Positions 52,851-62,029 of a stretch of DNA of 64,000 bases are shown piece after piece (the stretch's first letter is position 1; the number at the start of each line of letters is the position of its first letter). The notes below the pieces were generated by a model. That model was not told the DNA's origin, did not search any database, and saw nothing but the letters and a program-made list of their open reading frames with translations. This DNA is from Xiphias gladius (Eukaryota > Chordata > Actinopteri > Istiophoriformes > Xiphiidae). Made by a program: the position numbers and the translations under genes. The stretch is from NCBI RefSeq assembly GCF_016859285.1, contig NC_053406.1:11606026-11670025 (forward strand). Reading direction: 5' to 3'.

Positions 52851-55800
52851 TGTGTGTCCGTGTGTGTACGTGCGCGTGTTTGAGTGGGGAGAAGCAGTGT
52901 GTTTATTCTGATTTTCGTGTGTGTGTGTCTTTGTCTGTGTGGAAGCTTTCCTCTGTGGCTGGAGGGTTATGCTAGTGCAAGATCAAAACAACAAACTTAG
53001 TGTGGCCCCTTCTTCTACACGTGGCCTTGCTGCAGAGCTAATTTAGTCATGTGTGAATCAGGCAGAGAGGAGCGGTGTTTGGAGTCTGCAGAGTTTTCTC
53101 ACATTTCTGTTTCCTCAAACACTCTAAAAAGCACAAAGCGGTAGTCTAAGATGCCAGGGAGATTGAAACATTAATCCAGTATATGTAGGCCTCATTATTT
53201 TTTGTTTTTAACTTTTCAAAAAAGACATCTGCTGAATTATTTATTTATATATTGCTTATTAAAAAAACATGAAATTTAAAAATTTACATGGGCAGTACAA
53301 ACAGTTTTAGTAGTTTAACCGTATCTTTTATGTAATTTTTTTTACTTACTCAGGAGGACAGCCTCTGCATAATCAGCAGCTCATTTGGGTTTTTGTCTTT
53401 ATTTTAAAATACCAGAGGCATTATTTGAGCTGTCAACGTGAAATTAAGTCCTGGCTTAAACTACAGGAATCATTGACTTCTTGCAGAAAAAGAACACAAC
53501 AACTTGTGGCAAAGTGGGGACATAAAATTTCGGTTTAAAAAAGCAGTTTAAACTCATATTAAAGGGTAAAAATTGATTTTTAAAAAGGATTATCCTTCAG
53601 TGTATTAGAGACACATCTCTGTGAAGAGGGGGGAGAGAGTGGCATAAGACAAAAAGCTTGAAAAAGAAAGGGGAGAGAGGGAAAAAACAGAAAGCAAGAT
53701 GATCAAATGTAACATTAGTCAGGAGCCAGACTAATGCCATAGAAGAATGTCATGCACTTTTACCCTGTGATCCTTGACTGACCCTGTCACCCTGCATCTT
53801 GGGGACCCATCATGAGAAAGGCGCCCACACTTTCTGGGCAGCAGTCAACCGGCTACCCCTCTCCAGCAACGCGGTGCTCTGCTGGAAGTTCTGCCACGTC
53901 TTCCACAAGCTGCTGCGCGACGGACACCCAAACGTACGTAATGACGAAATAACGGCATAACCGTTTCCACTCACACATCAGACCACAGAGTCTGGCTTCT
54001 TATCTGTTCCACTGTAGCTCTGTGTCTATCTACACAGTCACCCACACAACACTGTCCAATCTCAGCAGATCCTTTGGTTTTACTGATTCTTTTCCCCTGC
54101 TTGGTCTCCCACTTTCGCTCTGTGTTTCTGCTGTCGCTCCTCCAGGTGATAAAGGACTCCATGAGGAACAAGGCTGATTTAACTGATATGAGCAGGATGT
54201 GGGTAAGGACAAGGAGATTATTATATTGATGTAGTGACACAACAGGAATGCGTCATCTGAGGAATAACCAATGGTAACTCTGTATTTTGATAAAATAGTT
54301 GAATTACTGAAACACGAAACATTTGATCAAGTGGGCTCTTTTAATACTACCTGTGCTGGTCAGTGATTTTCATCCCATCCGGAGTGCCTTTGTCTATCTT
54401 TTTTTTATTTACCAGCTACCCCACTAATAATTACAGCTACAATTACCTTTTGTTTTTCAGCTAACCTGTCCTCCTATAATATAGATCCTGTCCAGAAAGA
54501 CACTTTTTTTGCATTTTAAGAGTGGATCTTGTATTTCGTTTATAAGCTTTAGGGTGCAGCCTCCAGCTGTCCTCATTGCTGTGGCCATCACAGCAGATTA
54601 CATGAATGTTTGTAGTTTCGCCTGCTGCTGTCAGAGTAGAGTGGCAGACATAGCGACCTGTGACGGACAAAGCCATGTAAAGCATGCCAAATGGGAGTGT
54701 CAGAGCTTACAACACATCGCCTGCCAAGGCTCATGTTGTGGCTAACTGACAGTAACAGTATGTCCGCCATGGGAATCCTTGCTCTCACCTGTTGAGGTTT
54801 TTCAAGGTGCCAGAACTGAAAATTTAACATTACTGGAGAAATGCTGGCTGTATAGATGAAAAGTCTTATTGGTGATAATGTTAGCATTGATTCAAGTGAG
54901 CACAAGTCTCTTGACAGCAGTGATGCACAGGTTTATTGTGTAAACCTGTATAGACTGCACTCCATTAAACCAAGAAAATCCGAACACTCATGCCATAGTT
55001 ATGTCATTAGCAACCCTGATTTGGGTGGAGGCCTACGTATTCCTTGTTGTACTCCCTTTAAGTTGTTGGGTTTTTTTTATTACTCATTTTTTTGCTGATG
55101 TCACCGGGTAGGAGGATACAGGAAGTTTGGTCCCTGTTACCGAGGTTGTGGCCGCTCTTCCCTGTTGTGTCATTACCACCCACACTCCCACCCCGGAGGA
55201 AAAAGGAAGTGAGAAGCAATTGGCCAAATAGTCGGGGCTATTCAACTTTGTCCACCCTCTCAGAACAGGGGCATTTTCACACAGACTGAAGTGAACTGTA
55301 CCTGCTCTGTGAGCTGTGCTGTAAGAAGAGAAAGTATCTTGGTTGCTGTGGTGTAGTTTAGCCCTGCAGTATGAAAATGTTTATTGTATGCTGCTTTCAG
55401 CCCAAGTGCCACAACCAATGTCCTCAAAATAGTGAATGATTTGTTTCCCCTGTGGTCTTTAACCAGAAAACCTGCAAGTCTTCCAAGAGGAGGAGAGTGA
55501 ATTTTCTACCTTTGATCATGTCTCTCTCTGCTCCTTTTTCGTAATGTCTCTCTGTTCCACCTCTTCTCTCTTCCCCAGGGTCACCTGAGTGAAGGCTATG
55601 GGAAGCTGTGCAGCATCTACCTCAAACTGCTCATCACCAAAATGGAGTTTCACATCAAAGTGAGTTGGCATGGCCTATAAAACCCAGTGCCAGTCTCCCT
55701 CATCACTCATTATCTTTGTCTTAGATTCTCATTTTAGTGCCAGCCTGTCTCTGCGGGGACATAGAAAGTTCTGGCTTTTAAAGTAATGGCCTTGGTAGAA

Positions 55801-58297
55801 TCTGTAATGTAGCCTTTTTTATGAGACAGCTGAGCAGGGCGGTGCAGGGACCAAACGACAGTGCTGATGCTATCACAGGAAAATGTGGTTAGTTGTTTCT
55901 GCTGAAGGCTAGAAGTTAATTCTCACTAGACGCTACCCAAGAATCAAATGTGTAATGTGACACTTTGGCATTTAACCCTTTGATCTACTTTCTTTTCACA
56001 TCTCCTTTGCCAGTCTTTGCTAGATTTGTTTTGACTTATACTTATACATCACCATGCAGGTGGACCTATAAGCTTTTTGCATTATGCTAAAATAACTCCT
56101 GAGCTCATAGAGGCAGAAATAATACAGATTCTCTCGTCACACACGCAATAAAGGTCATTAATCAACGATCAGCCCCTTTAAACAGTCTCATATTAACTTT
56201 GAACCTGCAAGGAGCTAGCAAACGAAACAGAATTATTGCGGACATGCATGTTTCAGTAGAAATATTGTAGCTTATCTCATTTCAGCATTATTGCCTAAAC
56301 AAAGTCAGGTTATGTGTAAAGTATTCTACATAGAGACAACTGCATTGTCTTTTAAGTCTTATTTGTCTCTGTCACTTCAGTGTCCTCATACACTAACATT
56401 CAGTGCCACAGCTTTATGTAAATCCAGCAAAACCGGCAGCCAGTCGACAGTCTGTTTTATGCAAAGCCAGGGTTTTGTTTTGGTTGGGCTCAGCTAGTGA
56501 GGGAGAATGCCCGGTAGTCTACGGGGCCAAAGTTTGCCATCAGGCAATGTCCGAACAATACATTAACCTGAGGTATTCAAAAGGTTTCATCTCAAAAACC
56601 TAACAGCTGGCAGTGACGGAAGAAGCGTTCAGATCCTTCACCTAAAGCTGCGCTGATCAATATTTTTATATTAACAATGGATCACATGACTTACTCAATG
56701 TGAGAGATTTCACTCATAGTGATTAACACAGGGATAATTATCACCCCATTCTGTGCTTCCCCTCCGCTTTATGGAGCTTTACAGCGCCTTTTCCAGCGCC
56801 GTTTTCAGCTCATCGCTTTGGTTTTTGGGGCCCCGCAGCTGAACTGTCTTGGTTCGCGCCCACTGCTCTCATGGTGCTGAGTTTGGCTGCAGCAGGCACT
56901 GCACCGCACGCTACCTGCTCGGCAACAAACGGCAGACAGACCAAGTTAGCAACTCGCTGCACAGCTGAACTATGTGATTTGAGTTTAAAGCTTCCTACTG
57001 TGGTCGTCTCTTTCAGAACCCCCGTTTCCCCGGCAACCTGCAGATGTCAAACAGACAGCTTGACGAGGCGGGAGAGAATGATGTTAACAACTTGTGAGTG
57101 TGTCTGTGCTGCAGTTTCAGATGCTGCTGTTGTTGTTGTTATTGTTGAGCAGGACCGCTGCGCAGGCCAGGCCTGCAGGATCCTCACAGTAATGAGTTTC
57201 ACTGTTATTTCTCAACTGTGTGGACAGAAGTGTGAAATGAAATGAAGCTGCATGAATACTTTAATCATGATGCACCAGAGCTGACGCTCACACATGAATA
57301 AGCCAAACGAAGCTATTCAGAGTGATAATTTTAGAAACAGCCTAGAGGTGTTGTCCAGCAACAAGATCAGTTAAAAAAATTAAAAGTAGGGGTTTAATGA
57401 TTTTAAAATACTTATGAGGCTTGTTCTTCACACTGTCATGAAAACAAAAGGCAGAGGCAAAATATCTAGTCAAAAATAATTCAGATAATTACAAGTATCA
57501 ATTTAATGTGCAAGTAAAATGAAAACAAGACATCACTGGGTTGGACATATTGCTTTTTCAGGGGTTCTGCTTTTTTCATTCTCCCTTCTTTTCTAAACAA
57601 AGTACCTGCTTTAATACAACTGTGCCAGTGGTTTCCAACCTTTTTTGGCCAGTGAAGTCTAAAAAACAAACCAATCTTTACTCGCGACCTTTGTTCAGAG
57701 GTTCTGGTCTTGGTGTTTTAACAGTTTCCTATTTGAGAAAACACACGCCACCAGGTGTGGATCGGTGTTAGCCTTAATATCAGTCCGTCAAAATTAAATC
57801 AAGTCGCACATAGGGCCTGCTAGAGTAGACCCTTTGCGAATGTTTGCAGATTCTTCAGTTTTTAAGATCTTCAGAGGCCAGAAGAGGATATGTATCTAGT
57901 ATTTCTCCAGAAAAATGCAAAAAATTTAGAAAAGGCAGAAAAAAATAGAATAATTTTTATAATTTTGTGTCACTTTAATCAACCTCTGAACACTCAGATT
58001 TATTCCAAGGTTGAGAACCACTGTGCTATACAGTAACAGGTGTGCATTTCATGCAGTATATATCTTACAGATCTGAACATGACTCAGCCAATGAGAATGC
58101 AGATCGGCATCTCTACATTGTTTTAAAGAGCATCTCAGAGTAAGACTGTTGATTTTAGAAAACGAGTTAGTGTCCAGATGTTCAGGAAGAGGAAACAGGA
58201 GATCAGTCATCTGTAACTGGAAAACAGCAAACCTGCATTAACTGAAAAATCTAATTTTGGTCCTCTTGACAATGGGCGTGTGTGTGTGATTGTGTGT

Positions 58298-58367
<70 letters not shown>

Positions 58368-61300
58368 ACGAAAAGCATCTAAAAAGGGTGGTCTCTTTCT
58401 TCCCTGTAGCTTCCAGTTGACAGTAGAGATGTTCGACTACCTGGAGTGTGAGCTCAACCTCTTCCTGGGTGGTAAGTTTTCCTGGTCTGACTGTATTACT
58501 CTTTGCTACCAGCTGTGCATATCTGAGGCAGACCATGATGTAAACACTCTCAAACACAGATTCACACAAGTTCATACTTTGACAGACCGGAAGACACTGT
58601 CTGACTGATACATGTACAGAAATAGACACTGACGGGCAGACGTGGACTGACGATATCAACAGTATCATCATAGCTCCACCTCATCTGTCTGCCACAAGGC
58701 TGTTGTTGGTAATATACTGTACTGTAGCCCTGTTATTGTCTGGGTGAGTCATCCTAGGTTAATGTCTCTTAAAGTAAGGACTCGGCTAAAAATAGTCGAC
58801 TGGGATGTGACCAGGAGCTCAGAAAAAATGCTGGAAAAGCCGCACGCTGCCATTCATGAATGAGCGGGAGGAAATTACATTCTGGTTTCTGTTTATCATG
58901 CCCTTCACTCTGCCTCCAGATGATGATATTATCTCTCTCTCCTCTTCCTCCTCCCCCTCCTTCTCCTCCTACTCCTCTTTCTAGAGAAATAGAAATACCT
59001 GCCAAAACCATATCTCTGCAATAGTGTTGGAGACAAAATGGGCAGCTTTTCCTCTTAGGACTTGATGGTTTCAATGTGCTTTCTATGGTCAAACATTCCA
59101 CTTCATATCGAAAAAAAAAAAGTCCACCGCACGTTAGAGTCTGTGTTAACTCACATCCAAATCTCAAGGCTCTTGTCAGCTTCCTCCCCCGGTCTGGTGT
59201 ATTTTAAAAGCATCACGTCATCTAAGGGTAAAAAGGCCAGGCCTGAGGTAGGTGGGTGTGTGTTTTTGTTTGTGTGTGTGTCTGTGTGTGTGTGTGTGTG
59301 TGTGTGTTTTCTAGCTGTGCAGGAAACCACGCCTCTGCAGTGCACAGAGGCTCTCAGGGTCTGGCTTTGGGGATGGTGTGAGCAGGGCAGCAGGGAAATG
59401 AAAGAGGGGTGTAATGATGGAGGCAGAGAGAGAGTCAGACAATCCTGTCAGTGTTTCAGGTTGCCACTCCCTCTCCGCTCCACTTTAAACCTATTTTCCT
59501 GCCTTTTTTTTTTATTTTTAAAGCAGGAGTCAGCTGCGGGTTGCTTTCAAATACTTTATTAGTTAATTCTAGTGGCTGAGGCAGTGAAATGAATAGAGAG
59601 CGCAGCAGCACAATCTGATTGATTCATGACAAATTCATGATCCTTGAACCTCTTGCATGACGGTCTCCCACTCATGTGTCATTGTATGAGTGTATGTTGG
59701 CTACTGCTGTGTTTGTAATGATACGTGCAGGCTCACACGAGTCTGTGTGTGTGTATTGATCTTGTGAATACATCTGGTGTGTGTGTGTGTGTGTGTCTCT
59801 CTGTCTCTCCCCTCCCAGTATTCAGCTCTCTAGACATGTCTCGGTCGGTGTCGGTGACAGCAGCGGGTCAGTGTCGTCTGGCCCCCCTCATCCAAGTCAT
59901 CCTGGACTGCAGCCACCTGTATGACTACACCGTTAAGCTGCTGTTTAAGCTGCACTCCTGTGAGTTGCTCACACTCCTCTCTGTTGGTCAAACTGCTCAA
60001 CTACAGGCTCAGTAAAAATACTAGTGAAGGTTGCTCAGTGTTTTTGGTCTGGACACAAATATTTCTTTAGGGATTGGAAAACCTTGTTAACTCCAGTCTT
60101 GGTGAGTTGCAGGGCTGACTCGAGGTTAAAGGGGAATGCCTATTCAATAATTCAGTTAGTCAATGGGCATCGCGCGAGGACCAGTCAAACAAACAGATTT
60201 GTTCTTAAGTGGCACCTACGGACACCTTATGGAATTTGTGGCAAGTAAACGAAAATGCTCTCGCATGAGGCCCACTGTTTATGCACTTATTTTTTAAAGC
60301 TAGAAATTTGTCATTAGTTGAGTTGTCACAGTAAAATTAACTAGCCAACAGGTGCGAATAAGAGTTTAAACCTTATTTGGGTGCTAGAACTTCAACAAAA
60401 AAAATTCTATCGGTCAAGAAAGTCAATCAAATCAGTCTTTTGGTCAGTATTCTTGTCCCAAGGTTTGCTCATCCAAATTTTCCGAGTTGGATTCACCACA
60501 CTCTCAAAAAGTTGTCGTAAATCGCTCGTTTCAACCTGATGAATACTACCTGTTCATTAGGAGGAGCGTGTTCACGAGATTTCATTATTAGCATAATCTA
60601 TACCCGTAAATTGCTAAATAAGGCTGCCTCCACCACTACGTTTGTGGACAAGCTTATTCATAAAAATGTCAGCAAAGAGTAAAAAGCTGAATTTCACACC
60701 ACAAAGCTTAAAGTCCAGCTGTCAGAAATCAGCAGCAGAAAACATAACAAACTTAGCAGAGTCAGTAGTACAGCTGTAACTACTGATTAATTGAATTACT
60801 GATTAATCTTATTATTTTCACGATTAATCATTTAGTCTATGAAAGGTCAAAAAGTAGTTAAAACACTCATCACAACTTCCCAGAGCGCAAAAATGTTGTC
60901 CTTAAACTGCTTGTTTTATCCGACCAACAATCCAAAAGCAAAGAAATGGTGGTTAATTTTTTATTTTGTTACAGGTGTAGTCAGTAGGTGTATAATGGGA
61001 CCTGAAACAGTTACTATAGAAAATATTAGTACAGCTGTCAATGAAATAAGTGTTTAAGTTACGTGTTAAGGGTTTTCCCCCATTTTGGAGAAAGGCTTAC
61101 TATCTTTACAGGACTCATATGACAGGTCTGGACCACTCGGGAATTTCCTTCGTACCTAAGAAAAAATTCTAAGTACGAGAAAATTGGTGAATGCCACAAA
61201 TTCTCTTAAATCCCTTGTATGTGCCTCATAAGAATGAATCTCTTCGTGGTTGAGCTTCTAGCTTTACCTTTAGCTCTTAATCCCATCCTGCGGTTCAGAA

Positions 61301-61905
61301 ATACAGATGTGTGTGAATACTTAAAATGGGTGACACTTTTCTTCAAAGACTCAAGGATGACACGCTCTTCTCGTTGTTAAAGAATTTCTCAGAGCCTTTG
61401 GGCACATGAAACCTTTCAAAGACCCATTGGATAAAGTAGACTTTTCAGAAATTTGAAGGCTTTCACTTGCTAGCTTTGATATATTCATACACAAATCCCA
61501 TAATGTATATGAACAGTTTGCATGTCTGAGCACTGAGGTCTTTGTGTTTTGTGTGCACTTGCAGGCCTTCCAGCAGACACTCTCCAGGGCCACAGAGATC
61601 GCTTCCAGGAACAGTTTAAAAAGTATGAAGTTCACTTGCAGTCACAACTTCACAGCTTCACTCTCTGAGTGACTGAGTGTGACCCAGAGGACTGAGCTCT
61701 TAGTCCGTGTTCAATTAATTTTTTAGAGTCAAACTCTTCTGCTCTTCCTTCCCTACTTACTCTGATTCTGTCACTATTCCTCTTTTTCTTCCGTCTGTCC
61801 GTCCATATCCTTCTTTCTCTCTGTTTCAGGTTAAAGGGTCTGTTCTACCGCTCCAGTAACTTGCAGTATTTCAAGAGGCTGATTCAGATCCCACAGTTGC
61901 CTGAG
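33470..61905 (+). CDS. hip1: Huntingtin-interacting protein 1 (5' part; ANTH region)
   Basis: HIP1 is an endocytic adaptor that links PtdIns lipids, clathrin/AP2 and F-actin at coated pits. Ten coding exons are visible: 33470-33586, 52695-52758, 53791-53933, 54146-54202, 55579-55659, 57017-57093, 58410-58471, 59819-59959, 61565-61622, 61830-61905; total 876 nt, 292 residues, phases consistent, ending in phase 0 and continuing off the right edge (full-length family members are about 1000 residues). The ANTH domain spans about 38-290. The phosphoinositide motif K-(X)9-K-X-K-H is present as K45, K55, K57, H58. Strongly conserved blocks include [65 protein letters not shown] and [13 protein letters not shown]. 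Start: Met of [13 protein letters not shown], context GACAATGG. Intron 2 has AT-AC (U12) boundaries; with it the junction reads HAR-T-CILG as in mammals. Clathrin-binding, coiled-coil and talin-like (I/LWEQ) parts lie beyond the window. Confidence 0.96.
34105..34133. repeat. (GAT)n triplet repeat
   Basis: About nine GAT/ATG units in hip1 intron 1. Confidence 0.9.
35510..35840. repeat. Dispersed AT-rich repeat family E, copy 1
   Basis: Contains AATTACTGATTAG, CAATTTCCCAGAGTCCAAG, GTTCAGCCAACA and a closing TTAGTCGATTATTAG...ACGATTAATTG. The same ordered blocks recur at 41125-41460, 44430-44740 and 60775-60960. It is non-coding, possibly a MITE with degenerate inverted ends. Confidence 0.6.
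37393..37433. repeat. (CA)n microsatellite
   Basis: About 20 CA units in hip1 intron 1. Confidence 0.97.
39943..40140 (-). pseudogene. Unidentified exon-like coding fragment, frameshifted
   Basis: On the minus strand one frame reads through from about 40162 with a protein-like stretch containing [20 protein letters not shown] and [17 protein letters not shown], then [10 protein letters not shown], and hits TGA at about 39990. A second frame then continues with [17 protein letters not shown] up to a plausible donor CAG|GTTAGC at 39943/39942. The two blocks look like one exon broken by a single-base indel. I do not recognise the family. It could be a fragment of a duplicated gene, a decayed mobile-element protein, or chance. 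Confidence 0.3.
40462..40597. repeat. Compound (CT)n(CACT)n(CA)n microsatellite
   Basis: Three consecutive tracts: CT dinucleotides, then CACT tetranucleotides, then about 37 CA units, about 136 nt in total. Confidence 0.97.
41125..41460. repeat. Dispersed AT-rich repeat family E, copy 2
   Basis: Begins with AATTAATCGATTAGCTGATT and ends with GATTAATCGACAGTGAAAAT, related to 35510-35840. Confidence 0.55.
41500..42166 (+). promoter_or_regulatory. hip1: GC-rich candidate internal promoter of hip1
   Basis: CpG-rich and GC-rich block in an otherwise AT-rich intron, with a (GGAA)n run (about 41925-41944), CCGCCGGG-type segments and C-rich tracts (41997-42050), immediately 5' of the ATG of the alternative exon. 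No TATA box. The overlapping minus-strand open frames have no recognisable domain. Confidence 0.45.
42167..42184 (+). CDS. hip1: hip1 alternative first coding exon (MDLSKI)
   Basis: ATG GAT CTC AGT AAA ATT followed by a near-perfect donor, GTAAGT. Six codons end in phase 0, which is exactly the phase of hip1 exon 2, so splicing would give [17 protein letters not shown]. It would replace the 39-residue N terminus encoded at 33470-33586 while keeping the whole ANTH lipid-binding motif. It sits at the 3' edge of a GC-rich block with promoter character. I infer an alternative promoter; transcript evidence would be needed. Confidence 0.6.
44430..44740. repeat. Dispersed AT-rich repeat family E, copy 3
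   Basis: Contains CGACTAATCAATTTGTCATT, ATGTTGAACAAAACAAACAA and a closing ATTATTTGATACTGAAAATG block; strongly diverged. Confidence 0.45.
46600..46985 (+). repeat. Dispersed repeat family D, copy 2
   Basis: Carries the same ordered blocks as 8545-8800 and 56640-56990: GGCACTGTACACTACCTGCT, AAACAGCAGACAGA, GAAGTTAGCAACTACCTGG, GGAGCATTTAACAGCTAAAG. Confidence 0.65.
52759..53790 (+). other. hip1: hip1 intron 2, U12-dependent AT-AC intron
   Basis: The exon ends GCCAGGA and the intron begins ATATCCTCA, matching the U12 AT-AC donor consensus ATATCCTTT at its first seven positions. At the other end TCCTTGAC (53771-53778) is a perfect match to the branch-point consensus TCCTTRAC. Its branch A (53777) is 13 nt before the terminal CAC (53788-53790), and exon 3 begins CCTGCATC. 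Splicing gives A|CC = Thr61 and the conserved [14 protein letters not shown]. No AG acceptor upstream of TGCATCTTGG keeps the frame, so a GT-AG model fails. A (TG)n tract starts 16 nt into the intron. Confidence 0.9.
52775..52857. repeat. (TG)n microsatellite next to the hip1 exon 2 donor
   Basis: About 36 TG units then an imperfect CG/TG tail, beginning 16 nt inside the AT-AC intron. Confidence 0.97.
56640..56990 (+). repeat. Dispersed repeat family D, copy 3
   Basis: Contains TATTAACAATGGATCACATG, GCACGCTACCTGCTCGGCAAC, AAACGGCAGACAGACCAAGT and TAGCAACTCG, in the same order as the other two copies. It ends about 30 nt before hip1 exon 6. Confidence 0.55.
57630..58025. repeat. Interspersed repeat (TTTCCAACCTTTTTTGGC type)
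   Basis: Starts with GTGGTTTCCAACCTTTTTTG and ends near AAGGTTGAGAACCACTG, an approximate inverted terminal pair. Fragments of the same family lie at 31258-31490 and about 36772-36850. Confidence 0.55.
58301..58365. repeat. (TG)n microsatellite upstream of hip1 exon 7
   Basis: About 32 TG units ending 44 nt before the exon 7 acceptor (58409). Confidence 0.97.
59264..59308. repeat. (TG)n microsatellite in hip1 intron 7
   Basis: Imperfect TG run. Confidence 0.9.
59777..59797. repeat. (TG)n tract abutting the hip1 exon 8 polypyrimidine tract
   Basis: About ten TG units directly followed by TCTCTCTGTCTCTCCCCTCC and the CAG acceptor at 59816-59818, so the TG run ends 21 nt from the splice site. 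Confidence 0.95.
60775..60960. repeat. Dispersed AT-rich repeat family E, copy 4
   Basis: Contains AACTACTGATTAATTGAATT, CACGATTAATCATTTAGTC, ACTTCCCAGAGCGCAAAAAT and CCGACCAACAATCC, the clearest copy of the family in this window. Confidence 0.65.
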
Positions 61906-62029
61906 GTGAGGACCGCCCTCACTAATTCTCACATTTTCCACATTTAACCACACCTAAGCCCCAAGCTGACCCATGACATGTCATTTCAGGTGTCTGTTTA
62001 ACTATTTAATCAATTTCCCAACAAAAGCC

